This document shows, one piece after another, positions 25,051 through 34,530 of a stretch of DNA of 64,000 nucleotides. The stretch spans positions 62,001 through 126,000 of the forward strand of contig CAYFXE010000002.1 of assembly GCA_964347035.1 (NCBI GenBank), in the 5' to 3' direction. The position numbers and the translations under genes are program-made. The stretch is from CAYFXE01 sp964347035. Its GTDB lineage: Bacteria; Acidobacteriota; Aminicenantia; Aminicenantales; Aminicenantaceae. The notes under the pieces were generated by a model. The model was not told the DNA's origin. It saw only the letters and a program-made list of their open reading frames with translations, and made no database searches. Positions within the stretch are counted from its first letter, which is position 1, and the number at the start of each line of letters is the position of its first letter.

Positions 25051-27408
25051 GTGATAAAAAACTACTTAAAGATTGCCTTAAGAAACTTAAGACGGCACAA
25101 AGGATATTCCCTCATCAACATCGTAGGATTAGCCATCGGTATGGCCTGCTGTATCCTGATCGGTCTCTGGGTTCTGGATGAACTAAACTATGACCGATTT
25201 CACGAAAATGCCTCTTACATCTGCCGGGTGGAATCTAACCAGGACTTCAGCGGCCGGACTCTGCACATCTACTGGACACCCCACCCTCTCGGACCGGCCC
25301 TCAAGGCTGAGATTCCCGAGATCGTGGATGCCACGCGAGCCCAGAACCTGCGGGCACAACTCCTCCGCTACGAGGACAAAGCCTTCGAGGAGTACTCTGT
25401 ATGGTCTGTGGATCCCTCCTTCCTCAAAATGTTTAACTTCCCGATGATCCAGGGAGAAATTGCAAATGCTCTATCTGGAACCTCATCTCTTGTTATGACG
25501 GAACGCTTGGCTACTAAACTCTTTGGCGATGATAATCCGATCGGCAAAGTGATAAACTTAGCCCAATCCGCCGATTTTACAGTCACCGGAGTTTTAAAGG
25601 ACATCCCCAGGAATTCTTCTCTCCAGTTCGATGTTCTCATCCCCTATAAGTATCTTGATTCTATTGGCCAGACAAATGACAATTTCACCGATAACCGGAT
25701 CCTCACCTGGGTCCAATTGCATTCAGGGGTTTCTGCAGAGGAGGTCAGCGCCAAAATCAGGGGGTTTATACGCACAAAAGCCCCTCACAGCTTGATGGTA
25801 CTCGAACTTCTTCCATTAACAAAAGTCCACTTATACACCTATTCCGGTTACGAAAAGAATCTAGCTATCCAATCCGTTTACCTTTTTTCAATCATCGCCA
25901 TTTTTGTCCTGATTATCGGATGTATTAATTTTATGAACCTATCGACAGCCCGATCGGCAAACCGGGCCAAAGAAGTCGGCTTGAGGAAAGTCGTGGGTGC
26001 CCTCCGGTCGCAGCTTATCCGGCAGTTCTACGGCGAGTCCCTCCTGTATGCTTTCATTGCCTTGGGTCTTGCCTTGGCCGCCGTTTCTGTAGTGCTTCCG
26101 GCTTTCGGTTCTTTGGCCGGGAAGGACATGTCCTGGAATGCCACAAGTGCCGGATTTCTGATCCTGGGGCTGGCTGGAATCGCCTTGTTGACAGGTCTTG
26201 TCTCTGGAAGTTATCCTGCCCTATTCCTGACATCGTTCCAACCCGTAAACACCCTCAAAGGAAAAATGAAATCAGGTATAGGGAATGCTGCTTTTCGCCG
26301 AATTCTTGTCGTGGTCCAGTTTGCCCTATCGGCCGCTCTCATCATCGGAACAGGCGTTGTCTCCAGACAGATGACATTCATCAAAAACAGAAATCTGGGG
26401 TGGACTAAAGATCAAGTTATTGCTATTCCCATTCGATCGTACAGCCGGCCATCACTGGAGACCCTCAAGGCCGAACTGACCAACACGCCTAGGATTATCA
26501 GTACCGCCGTTGCTACCCAGAAACCCTCCTTTACCAGTTGGAGCTCCAGTGGATTCGATTGGGAGGGCAAAGACCCGTCCCTGAAAGTGGATGTAACCTA
26601 TATGGGAGCGGATGATGGATATGTAGACACCATGGGTATGACCATCGTCCAGGGCCGCAATCTTTCTAAAGAATTCGCGATCGATAAAAAAGAGAGTTTC
26701 CTGATTAACGAAGAGCTGGCCAGGCTTATGGGACATGAAAACCCGATCGGGAAGTCCTTTTCGTTCTGGGAGCAGAAAGGGAAGATCGTCGGGGTCATCA
26801 AAGATTTCCATTTTCAGCCCTTGAGAAGAAAAATAGAACCTCTAGTCATCCAATGGGCAGAGTTGAACTGGACGAATTTTCTGTTCCTGCGGATCGCTCC
26901 GGAAGGTATTGCCGAAACCATCAGGACTGTCCATGGGACCTGGGAAAAAATCCTGCCGAATATTCCTTTCAGCTACCAGTTTTTGGATGATGATTTTGCC
27001 AGGATGTACCGGTCGGAAGAACGGACTGGGACGCTTCTTAAGATCTTCACGGCTATGGCTATCCTGGTGGCCTGTCTGGGGCTTTTCGGGCTGGCCTCCT
27101 ATGCGGCCGAACAGAGAATCAAAGAGATTGGTATCCGTAAGGTGCTGGGAGCGTCTGTGCCGGGAATTGTGGCCCTCATGTGCCGTGAATTCCTTGTGCT
27201 TATCGGATTGGCTAACCTATTCGCCTGGCCTGTCGCCTATTTTGCAGTCAAAGACTGGATGAACAACTTTGCCTACCGAACGAGTATTCCCGCTCTCATG
27301 TTCTTCGGAGCCCTGATCATCTCCTTGGCCATCGGACTGGTGACTGTGATCTACAGGGCCGTCCGGGCCGCCTCGGCCAATCCCGTGGATTCACTCCGGT
27401 ATGAATAG
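25051..27408 (+). CDS. FtsX/MacB-family ABC permease (two-module, 785 aa)
   Basis: It has the same eight-helix, two-periplasmic-domain layout as the permease at 22305. Helix 1 is at about 20-42 (IGMACCILIGLWVLDELNYD). The first FtsX core carries AKEVGLRKVVGALRSQL, and the second carries RIKEIGIRKVLGASVPGIV. The C-terminus is SANPVDSLRYE. The start is GTG at 25051; the paralogue at 34531 has ATG at the same place. The two proteins, together with the 72-aa genes before them, form a duplicated block. It is the last gene on this strand and meets the permease at 27790-30178 end to end. No ATPase of its own lies beside it. Confidence 0.9.
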   Translation: MIKNYLKIALRNLRRHKGYSLINIVGLAIGMACCILIGLWVLDELNYDRFHENASYICRVESNQDFSGRTLHIYWTPHPLGPALKAEIPEIVDATRAQNLRAQLLRYEDKAFEEYSVWSVDPSFLKMFNFPMIQGEIANALSGTSSLVMTERLATKLFGDDNPIGKVINLAQSADFTVTGVLKDIPRNSSLQFDVLIPYKYLDSIGQTNDNFTDNRILTWVQLHSGVSAEEVSAKIRGFIRTKAPHSLMVLELLPLTKVHLYTYSGYEKNLAIQSVYLFSIIAIFVLIIGCINFMNLSTARSANRAKEVGLRKVVGALRSQLIRQFYGESLLYAFIALGLALAAVSVVLPAFGSLAGKDMSWNATSAGFLILGLAGIALLTGLVSGSYPALFLTSFQPVNTLKGKMKSGIGNAAFRRILVVVQFALSAALIIGTGVVSRQMTFIKNRNLGWTKDQVIAIPIRSYSRPSLETLKAELTNTPRIISTAVATQKPSFTSWSSSGFDWEGKDPSLKVDVTYMGADDGYVDTMGMTIVQGRNLSKEFAIDKKESFLINEELARLMGHENPIGKSFSFWEQKGKIVGVIKDFHFQPLRRKIEPLVIQWAELNWTNFLFLRIAPEGIAETIRTVHGTWEKILPNIPFSYQFLDDDFARMYRSEERTGTLLKIFTAMAILVACLGLFGLASYAAEQRIKEIGIRKVLGASVPGIVALMCREFLVLIGLANLFAWPVAYFAVKDWMNNFAYRTSIPALMFFGALIISLAIGLVTVIYRAVRAASANPVDSLRYE

Positions 27409-27495
27409 CGTGAGAAATAGAGAAATAGGGAAGGTGAAATAGGGGTCGGGCCAGAGTAATTTCAGTCTAATCAATAAGATAGCCTCATTTTAGGG

Positions 27496-27601
27496 GCCTA
27501 TTTAGGCCTCAGGGCTCATTTTAAGGGGGTAAAATTGGGTTTAAGGATATTTCTTTAGCTTTTGACTGTCCTCATCAACTCTTTAAAACCGATTTTACCC
27601 C
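27496..27601. repeat. Imperfect inverted repeats between convergent permeases
   Basis: The 380-bp gap between convergent genes holds GGCCTA-TT-TAGGCC (27496-27509). A longer pair follows: GGGGTAAAATTGGGTTTAA (27526-27544) against an inverse at 27583-27601 with two mismatches. CTCATTTTA-GGGG also occurs as a direct repeat. It may be a decayed miniature element or a two-way terminator. No coding frame was seen in the gap. Confidence 0.5.
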
Positions 27602-27789
27602 TATGAAAATCTCGTTTAAGGCCGATCTTTAGTGAAAAATTATAACTAACTAATTGAAATAAAAAGAATTGCTGAGGCCTGATCACTATTTAGCACCCCT
27701 ATTTGGACCCTTACTATTTGGGGATATGAATAAAGGGATAAGAATCTCCTTTCCTGATTCGGGGGTTGAAAGAACATCTTTGTCTTGGG

Positions 27790-30178
27790 CTATTCGGTGC
27801 GGAGAGAATCTGCCGGATTGGCCCGGGCGGCCCTGACGGATTGAAAACCGACCGTCAGAAGCGCGATAAGGAGCGACAGTAAACCCACAGATATAAAAAT
27901 CCACAAGTTCAGTGTGATTCGGAAAGGGAAGTTCGACAGCCAGAATTTCTGCAGTATGAAGTAAGATAAGGGCCAAGCGACAACATTAGCCGCAAAAACC
28001 CATCGTGTGAAATTCTTCGATAGAAGAAAAACGATGTTCGGAACGGATGCCCCGAGAACTTTTCGGATTCCAATCTCTTTAGTGCTCTGCTCGACTGTGT
28101 AGGAGGAAAGCCCGAAAAGCCCGAGGCAGGCCACAAAGATGGCGACTGAAGCAAACACGGAAACAATCCGGCTCAACCGCTCTTCGGAATGGTACAGAGA
28201 ATCGAAAAAATCATCGACAAAAAAGTATGAAAAAGTCCGGTCCTTTTCGAATTCCAGCCAGGTTTTTTGGACAAAGGCCACGGTCTCGGCGATCCTGCCG
28301 GTCTTCAATTTCAAGGATAAGAACGGACCTGCCTCCGCTCTCAAACGGATAGCCAGAGGTTCGATTTGTTCTTTTACGGATCTGTAATGGAAATCCTTCG
28401 TGATTCCCACGATCGGTTTCAAGGTTTCAAGGCTGAATCCGATTTTCTTGCCGACTGTTTCTTCCCCCCAACCGAGCTTGGCTACCGCTGTTTCATTGAT
28501 CAAAAATGCTCCTTCAGCATCCGAAGTGAAAACTCTGGAGAAATCTCTTCCTTGGGCGATGTTGATTCTGTATGCTTTGAGAAAATCAAAATCGGCATAA
28601 ATGACATTGAATGTATGAGATACGCTTTCTTCCTTTCCCTCTTGAAATGTCGTGATGACATTGTTCACTCTTCCGGGTATCCCGTTCGAATAGGTCGCTT
28701 CCAAGACTGATGGATCCTGTTTCAGTGAGTTTTTAAACGCCTCAAACGCATTCCGAATTCCCCGGCCTTTGATCTGGACCACCATTACCTGTTCTTTGTC
28801 GAATCCCAGAGTTGCTTTTTTCATATGACGAATCTGATTCATGACAACGACCGTGCCGATAATCAGCATCACAGATACAGCAAACTGAAAGGTAACCAAT
28901 CCGCTGCGAAGAAGGGATCTTTGTGTGCCTCGGCTTATTCTACCCCTTAAGACATGAATAGGCTGATAGGACGTGAGGAAAAAGGCCGGATAGCTGCCGG
29001 CTGCCAATCCCGTGAGTACGATAAGCACAAAGAATCCGATCCAGACAATTCCCTTGTTGAGATCCCCCAAATTCATTTGTTTTCCAGTTATGTTGTTAAA
29101 GAGGGGGAGCAGCAGCCAGACCATCAGGATAGACAGAAGTAAGCTCAGCAAAGACAAGAAAAGAGATTCCGTGATGAACTGGCTTATCAAGCGTTTCCTC
29201 TGTGCACCAAGAACTTTTCTCAGCCCGACTTCCATCCCTCGTTGGGAAGAACGGGCTGTAGCCAGGTTGATAAAATTGATGCAGGCAATAGTAAGGATGA
29301 AAGTGGCCACAATGGAAAAGATATAGACATACTGGATGTTTCCGTTGGCTTCGATCTCGTCTTGAATATGCGATTTCAAGTGAATATCGGTAACCTTCTG
29401 CAGATGATATTCCATTTGCAAGCCGGACTCTCTGGCCTCGGCTCCGGAATGCCTCTGAGCCACGGCGTTCATCTTCTGCTCGACAGCAGCCGGGTCTGCT
29501 CCGTTCTCCAGAAGAACGTATGACCATCCAAGGATGACAAACCAGTTTTTCAGGTAATCACCGAGCCTTTGATGTTGCGTGCTGAAAGAGACGAGGTATT
29601 TGAAAGAAAAATGGGAATTCTTGGGGACATCCTTGATAACTCCCGTCACCTTGAGATCTCCGTCCCCGTTCAAGTTGACTATTTTGCCGATAGGATTCTC
29701 ACTGCCGAAAATCTTTTTGGCCGCCGACTCGGTTAAAACGAGCAAGCTCGGCTCTCCGAGAGCGGATTCCGGACTTCCGGCGACAAANNNNNNNNNNGAA
29801 TATTCGAAAAAAACCTTCTTCTCCGTAGAAAATTCCGTCCTCATCAAATTTTTTCTCGCCGTAAGTAAAAAGACCCGTGCGCCTCAACATACGGGTGAAG
29901 GTAACGATCTCGGGTATTTCTTCCTTAAACGCCGGCGCCGCTGGGAATGGAGGGAGAGTATAGTGATCATAAGCTCCTCCGATGATCTCTGCATAGGTAA
30001 TCCTGTAGATATTATCCGCGTTTTCGTGATACATGTCGTAGCTCAATTCATCGGTGACCCAGAGAAGGATGAACAGACAGCAGGCCATCCCGACGGCCAG
30101 GCCTAAAATATTAATAAAGGAGTATCCTTTCTGTCGTCTGAGAATACGGAAAGCCACCTTATAATAATTGTTAAGCAT
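27790..30178 (-). CDS. FtsX/MacB-family ABC permease (two-module), interrupted by a 10-N assembly gap
   Basis: The N-terminal part (ATG at 30178; MLNNYYKVAFRILRRQKGYSF) and the rest are in different frames, separated by ten N at 29788-29797. In the family the junction reads roughly IF-x-FP-FVAG. About nine missing bases would restore one continuous ~795-aa frame, so the break is an assembly artefact, not a mutation. It shows the usual eight helices, the motifs GMEVGLRKVLGAQRKRL and STKEIGIRKVLGASVPNIV, and the end ANPADSLRTE instead of SLRYE. It follows the permease at 30277 by 98 bp on the same strand and probably shares its sigma-54 promoter. Confidence 0.88.
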
Positions 30179-30276
30179 GTCTATACCTCCGAATACTTCT
30201 TGTATTCCTTGGATTCCCTACGATTTGTGTCATAAGGTTTATTGAAATAAAAAAATTCTGTTGGCTGCGCCATCCG

Positions 30277-32679
30277 TCATTCATACCTGAGTGAGTCTAC
30301 AGGATTAGCCACAGCCGCGCGGACAGCCAGGAAGGCCGTTGTCAGCAAGGCAATGGAGAAGGACAGGACTCCGGCCAGGACGAAATACTGAGGCCCCAGG
30401 GAAATGTGGAAGTAGTAATTGTCGAGCAGAGCCTTCATGGCGATGTAAGCTACCGGCCAGCCGATGATGTTGGCGATACCCACCAGTAAGATGAATTCCA
30501 TGATTAATGTCTGGATGATCTGAGGGACATTCGCACCCAACACTTTGCGGATGCCTATTTCCTTGGTCCGGCGGTTGACCGTGATGGATGTCAGGCCGAA
30601 AATACCCATACAAGCGATGAGGACAGCCAGCCCAGATGAGTACCCCACGATGGCCCCCCATCTCCTCTCTTCGTTATACATGTCTTTTAGCGACTCATCC
30701 AGGAAGGAGTAAAGAAAGGGTTTTTCTGGCTGGATGTCCTTCCAGGTACTTTCCAGAAGGGTCAGGGTTTCGGAGATATTCTGGGTGGAGATCCGCACCA
30801 GCATATACCTGACTCTCCAGGTCGGCTTGATATGGTGCAGGGCCGGGAGAATGCTGTGCCGGAAATCTGCGGTGATGTAATCCCTGACCACACCGATGAT
30901 CGTCAGTGGTATGTAATATCCTTTGAGCGGCTTCCCGATGGGGTCTTCAATTTCCAGCTCTTTGAGGAGTCTCTCATTGACGACTACACCATCGGTATCG
31001 GTGGCAAATTCAGGAGAGAAGGAGCGGCCTTGAACTACTTCGATACCCATGGTCTTGAAAAAATCATAGTCCACGCGGTTTTGATAGACGTCGATTTCAC
31101 GGCCGTCTTTTTTTATCGGGTAAGTGGCCACATCACCGATAGCAGCCGTGGTTCCTGATACAGAAACGATGTTCGGCTGACGACTCAGGCGCTCACGGAA
31201 AAGCTTCAGAGTCATGTTGCTATCCTCGGCCTCCGGCTCCTGAGTTCGCACAACCACGATACCTTCTTTATCGAAGCCTGGATCTGCGGTCAGCATGAAA
31301 TGGATCTGACGTCCCATGATGATTGTCGAGATAATCAGAAATACCGAGAGAGCAAACTGGACGACGACCAGGACCCTGGTCATCGGACTTTTCCCTCCGA
31401 TCCCCAGCTTTCCTCTGAAGATTTCCACCGGCTGGAACCTGGACATGACCAGAGCCGGGTAACTTCCTGAAACAATACCCACGATGATAAACAGGGACAG
31501 CAGGATCAGGAAACTGCCCGGCTGAAGAATTTTTATCAGGCTTAGGCTCTTACCAGACAGCCGGTTGAATATCGGAAGCATCAGTTCTGTCAAGACGAGA
31601 CCCGCGATCACCGCGATCCCGGTTATGACTAAAAATTCTCCCCAGAATTGGTGGATGAGTTGCCGGCGCTCTGCGCCCAGGACTTTTCGCACGCCGACCT
31701 CCAATGACCGAGTTGAAGCCCGGCCGACGGAGAGGTTCATGAAATTGATGCAGGCGATGAATAGGATTATGAAGGCGATTCCGCTGAGGATGAACACGGC
31801 GCTCAAATTGAGAGATCCTCTAACGGAAGGGTCCAGGTGAACCCGAGAAATGGGCTGGAGCCCGAATGAGATCGGGGAGGATTCTGTCTTCCAGTTTTTC
31901 CTGTTCCGGTATTTCTGGATGAACGAGGCGTAATATTGGCTGGTGAAGCCAGGAAATCTCCGTAGCACACTGTCCACAGAGCTACCGCTTTGAACCAGGA
32001 CATAATTCTGCCAGGCGAAGCCGCCCCAGTTGTCAAGCCACCTGGCGTTCATGTTCAGCCTGTTCGCACTTTCAATATCGATCAACATATTGAAAGTGAT
32101 GGTGGAGTTTGAAGGAGGCTGGGCGGCAATCCCGGTGACGGTAAACTCGCTCTGAGCCTGTCCATAGATCAGGGTCAATGTTTGACCGATGGGATTGGCC
32201 TCACCAAAATATTTGCGGGCCTGGATTTCGGTGAGAACCAGAGAGTAATCCTGGGAGAACACCGAGGAAGGATCTCCCATGATCAGAGGGAATGAAAATG
32301 CCCGGAAGAAGGGCTCATCCACCATGGTGATTTTTTCGTTATACAAATTTTCTTTCGTCTTCACTGTCGCGTATTCGTTTTCGACGCGGATGGAATGCTT
32401 AATTTCTGGAAAATATTCTTCCACGGCTGGGCCCATGGGCATGGTGACGCTTTTCCATGCTCTTTCAATGCTCCCGTCTTCGTAATGCCAGATGGTGTGA
32501 AGACGGTACAGGTTTTCTGTGTTTTCATGAAACCGGTCGTAGGACAGTTCGTTCTGTACGAAGAGGAAGGTCAGGATGGCCCCGGCCAGACCGACGGCCA
32601 GGCCCAGGATGTTGATGGCAGAGTAGACCTTCTGTTTGGCCAGGTTGCGCAGGGCAATTTTTATGTAGTTTTTAAACAT
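30277..32679 (-). CDS. FtsX/MacB-family ABC permease (two-module, 800 aa)
   Basis: The start is the ATG at 32679 (MFKNYIKIALRNLAKQKVYS), which matches the N-termini of all paralogues. The frame runs open to 32826, but that extension covers a sigma-54 promoter at 32706-32721 and its enhancer, so it is not translated. The protein has eight predicted helices, with SLEVGVRKVLGAERRQL and RRTKEIGIRKVLGANVPQI as cytoplasmic signatures. It ends VANPVDSLRYE. It is the first gene of a two-permease unit and has no ATPase next to it. Control by the NtrC-type regulator at 18336 is inferred from the enhancer pair. Confidence 0.92.
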   Translation of the reverse strand: MFKNYIKIALRNLAKQKVYSAINILGLAVGLAGAILTFLFVQNELSYDRFHENTENLYRLHTIWHYEDGSIERAWKSVTMPMGPAVEEYFPEIKHSIRVENEYATVKTKENLYNEKITMVDEPFFRAFSFPLIMGDPSSVFSQDYSLVLTEIQARKYFGEANPIGQTLTLIYGQAQSEFTVTGIAAQPPSNSTITFNMLIDIESANRLNMNARWLDNWGGFAWQNYVLVQSGSSVDSVLRRFPGFTSQYYASFIQKYRNRKNWKTESSPISFGLQPISRVHLDPSVRGSLNLSAVFILSGIAFIILFIACINFMNLSVGRASTRSLEVGVRKVLGAERRQLIHQFWGEFLVITGIAVIAGLVLTELMLPIFNRLSGKSLSLIKILQPGSFLILLSLFIIVGIVSGSYPALVMSRFQPVEIFRGKLGIGGKSPMTRVLVVVQFALSVFLIISTIIMGRQIHFMLTADPGFDKEGIVVVRTQEPEAEDSNMTLKLFRERLSRQPNIVSVSGTTAAIGDVATYPIKKDGREIDVYQNRVDYDFFKTMGIEVVQGRSFSPEFATDTDGVVVNERLLKELEIEDPIGKPLKGYYIPLTIIGVVRDYITADFRHSILPALHHIKPTWRVRYMLVRISTQNISETLTLLESTWKDIQPEKPFLYSFLDESLKDMYNEERRWGAIVGYSSGLAVLIACMGIFGLTSITVNRRTKEIGIRKVLGANVPQIIQTLIMEFILLVGIANIIGWPVAYIAMKALLDNYYFHISLGPQYFVLAGVLSFSIALLTTAFLAVRAAVANPVDSLRYE

Positions 32680-32705
32680 GACACTAACCTCTTGCTTAGC
32701 TTTTA

Positions 32706-32721
32706 TGCAAAATATATACCA
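32706..32721 (-). promoter_or_regulatory. Sigma-54 (-24/-12) promoter of the minus-strand permease pair
   Basis: Read on the minus strand, TGGTATATATTTTGCA has GG and GC 12 bp apart. The transcript would start near 32694, about 15 nt before the ATG at 32679. Confidence 0.8.
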
Positions 32722-32775
32722 CTTCTCTCTCCCAGAGGGCGGTTTGCGAATTATCTGGAAAGCCACGTGAAGAAG

Positions 32776-32813
32776 TGTACGCTGACGAAACACCCGGTGT
32801 CCAGAGACGAACA
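32776..32813 (-). promoter_or_regulatory. Paired enhancer sites of the minus-strand permease pair
   Basis: On the minus strand, TGTTCG-TCTC-TGGACA (32813-32798) and TGTTTC-GTCAG-CGTACA (32792-32776) start 21 bp apart and end 54 bp before the -24 element. This is the same layout as at 19995, 45064 and 50817. Confidence 0.82.
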
Positions 32814-32925
32814 TTAAAATTTCCATTCTTGTGAAAATTAAAATATAGAGGAAAGCATCTATAAATCCTTTATTAATGTGCCTTACGGCCTAGTTGCAGT
32901 TATAGAGAATTTAGGGAGAGGATTA

Positions 32926-33084
32926 ATGCGTAATGCAAAGAATGAGATGGAAGGCAAACGTTTTGTTGCAAAAATGCCTTTTACTATTGCTCCTGTTCTC
33001 TATTTTATAGTATGGTTCCCATTTGCAGTTTTATGCTTACCAATTGTTCTAGTTGCAGCTATTGGTCAAATATTTTCCCATTAA
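32926..33084 (+). CDS. Possible small membrane protein (52 aa)
   Basis: The ATG at 32926 has GGGAGAGG five bases upstream. The product has a basic N-terminal part and a long hydrophobic stretch (IAPVLYFIVWFPFAVLCLPIVLVAAIG) that could be one or two helices. A GTG at 32878 would extend it but lacks a ribosome site. No relative is recognised. It could be a chance frame. Confidence 0.35.
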   Translation: MRNAKNEMEGKRFVAKMPFTIAPVLYFIVWFPFAVLCLPIVLVAAIGQIFSH

Positions 33085-33269
33085 TCATGAATGTTTATAA
33101 ACAAAGATTTATAAATACTATAAAACAAATCCTTCTATATTAAGAAGGATTGATTCTTTGAGGCGAGTGGAAGCCAAAGTTAAAGAGGCACTTATAGAGT
33201 AAGTTAATGATTTGGAATGACCGTATTTGAGTTGACACGGATTATCTATGAAGAAAAAGGAGGGATTTT

Positions 33270-33905
33270 ATGATTATCAAATCATCAAATTTGGTATCAA
33301 CTCGCAGGCAATTTCTGTCTAATATTTTGCCTGGGGGGATACTCATTTGTTTTGGAGGCAGAAGCCTATTGGCAACAACTCAATCAGAGGAAAAACTGAA
33401 AGAAGTGTTAGCGAAACATAAATTCTTAGAAGATTCAGAGATGACGTTCACAGATGTTTTTAGGTTTGCCTTTCAAAATTACTATATTCCCTGTATGAAG
33501 AGTCTCGCAGATGAAATTGGTAGAGATAAATTCATAGAGATGTTGAAAAGAGTAACATCAGAAAGGGTGGAAAAATCTGTTAAAAAGAGTAAAGAGAACC
33601 TTCCCGAAAATGACTTTGCCGCCTTTATTTCGCTTTCAAAAAAAAGAAAGAACAGATTTGTACAACATGTGTTGACAGATGAAGTCCTCGAAGAGACAGA
33701 TACATTCATCAGGACCAAGATTACAGAGTGTCTTTGGGCGAAGACATTTCGAGAGGAGGATGCATCAGATATCGGCTATGCAGCGATATGTTATCCCGAT
33801 TTCGCCATGACAAGCGCTTTCAACCCTAAAATCAAACTTATTCGTCCCACAACCCTAATGCAGGGGGATGACTGTTGTGATTTCCGTTATGTATGGGAAG
33901 GATAA
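33270..33905 (+). CDS. L-2-amino-thiazoline-4-carboxylic acid hydrolase-like protein with possible Tat leader
   Basis: The 211-aa product resembles the ATC-hydrolase-like family, with a helical body and a C-terminal section containing cysteines (TLMQGDDCCDFRYVWEG). Members of this family are named after an enzyme that opens the thiazoline ring in cysteine synthesis from ATC, but most have unproven function. The N-terminus STRRQFLSNILPGGILICFGG looks like a twin-arginine leader, which would send a folded protein to the periplasm. The ATG at 33270 has AAGGAGGG upstream. It stands alone between permease units. Family assignment is from recalled patterns and is moderate. Confidence 0.6.
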   Translation: MIIKSSNLVSTRRQFLSNILPGGILICFGGRSLLATTQSEEKLKEVLAKHKFLEDSEMTFTDVFRFAFQNYYIPCMKSLADEIGRDKFIEMLKRVTSERVEKSVKKSKENLPENDFAAFISLSKKRKNRFVQHVLTDEVLEETDTFIRTKITECLWAKTFREEDASDIGYAAICYPDFAMTSAFNPKIKLIRPTTLMQGDDCCDFRYVWEG

Positions 33906-34268
33906 ACATCAGACAATGCCATCTTGAAGGTAGCCAGAGAGTTGTCCTAACTTAATATCTATTGAAAGGAGGGGTGCTTTTAATTGTAAAAAAGTTAGGG
34001 TTATTGGATGAGACCCTTAAATGCGAGGGCCAATCCGTTACCCACTTGTGCGGGCACAGGCTTCGCCGAAGACCCCCACCCACAGCTATGCGGCTCAGAA
34101 AAGCAGGGCGACAGGGCCTCGCTTTCGTTACACCTATCCATACTTCATTTTTTCTCGTATCACGGAAATAGAGATGCTTATAATTTAGGGCAACTAAAGG
34201 CCTAGAACGAACGTATAATATAAATAGAAGCGAATATTTCAGATGCTCTCATCAAAAGAGAGGCAGTC
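33906..34268. other. Intergenic stretch without a convincing gene
   Basis: Two overlapping frames of 65-69 codons can be read here but they lack a start with good spacing and show no recognisable protein. A GC-rich patch around 34055-34100 (including GGCTTCGCCGAAG) is foreign in base use to the AT-rich surroundings. It may be a repeat fragment. Confidence 0.4.
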
Positions 34269-34487
34269 ATGAGCTTGAGAGAGATCTTGGAGAAGATGGT
34301 TGAGGATGGAGAGTTATTCTTGTTGAATGATGGCGATAAGGATTGGGATGCCAGTGTTCTTCTTGAAAACCTCTCAGGGCCCGCGCTGAAAACCCAGGCT
34401 CATCTCCAGCCAGGATTGTATATTGCAGAGATCAATGACTCTGGTTATCTCGGTCAGGTGCTGTTTAGAGTAAAGCCCAAGGCATAA
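34269..34487 (+). CDS. Small conserved protein of unknown function (72 aa), permease-linked, copy 2
   Basis: This is a close paralogue of the 24789-25007 product: MSLREILEKMVEDGELFLLN, DWDASVLLENLSGPALKTQ, YIAEINDSGYLGQVLFRVKP. Same length, same stop, and the same 43-bp gap to the following permease. No membrane segment or signal is present. Preceded by GAGAGGCAG at ribosome-site distance. It is not recognised as any named family. Confidence 0.75.
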   Translation: MSLREILEKMVEDGELFLLNDGDKDWDASVLLENLSGPALKTQAHLQPGLYIAEINDSGYLGQVLFRVKPKA

Positions 34488-34530
34488 TCTTTCTTCCTTT
34501 GTTTCGGAATAAATCTGCTGGAGTACAACC

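Noticed and set aside
32680..32826. N-terminal extension of the minus-strand permease
   Set aside because: The extension contains a sigma-54 promoter and enhancer, and paralogues begin at the ATG equivalent to 32679.
33962..34205. Two overlapping short frames downstream of the ATC-hydrolase-like gene
   Set aside because: They lack a well-placed ribosome site and a recognisable protein; the GC-rich part looks like a repeat fragment.
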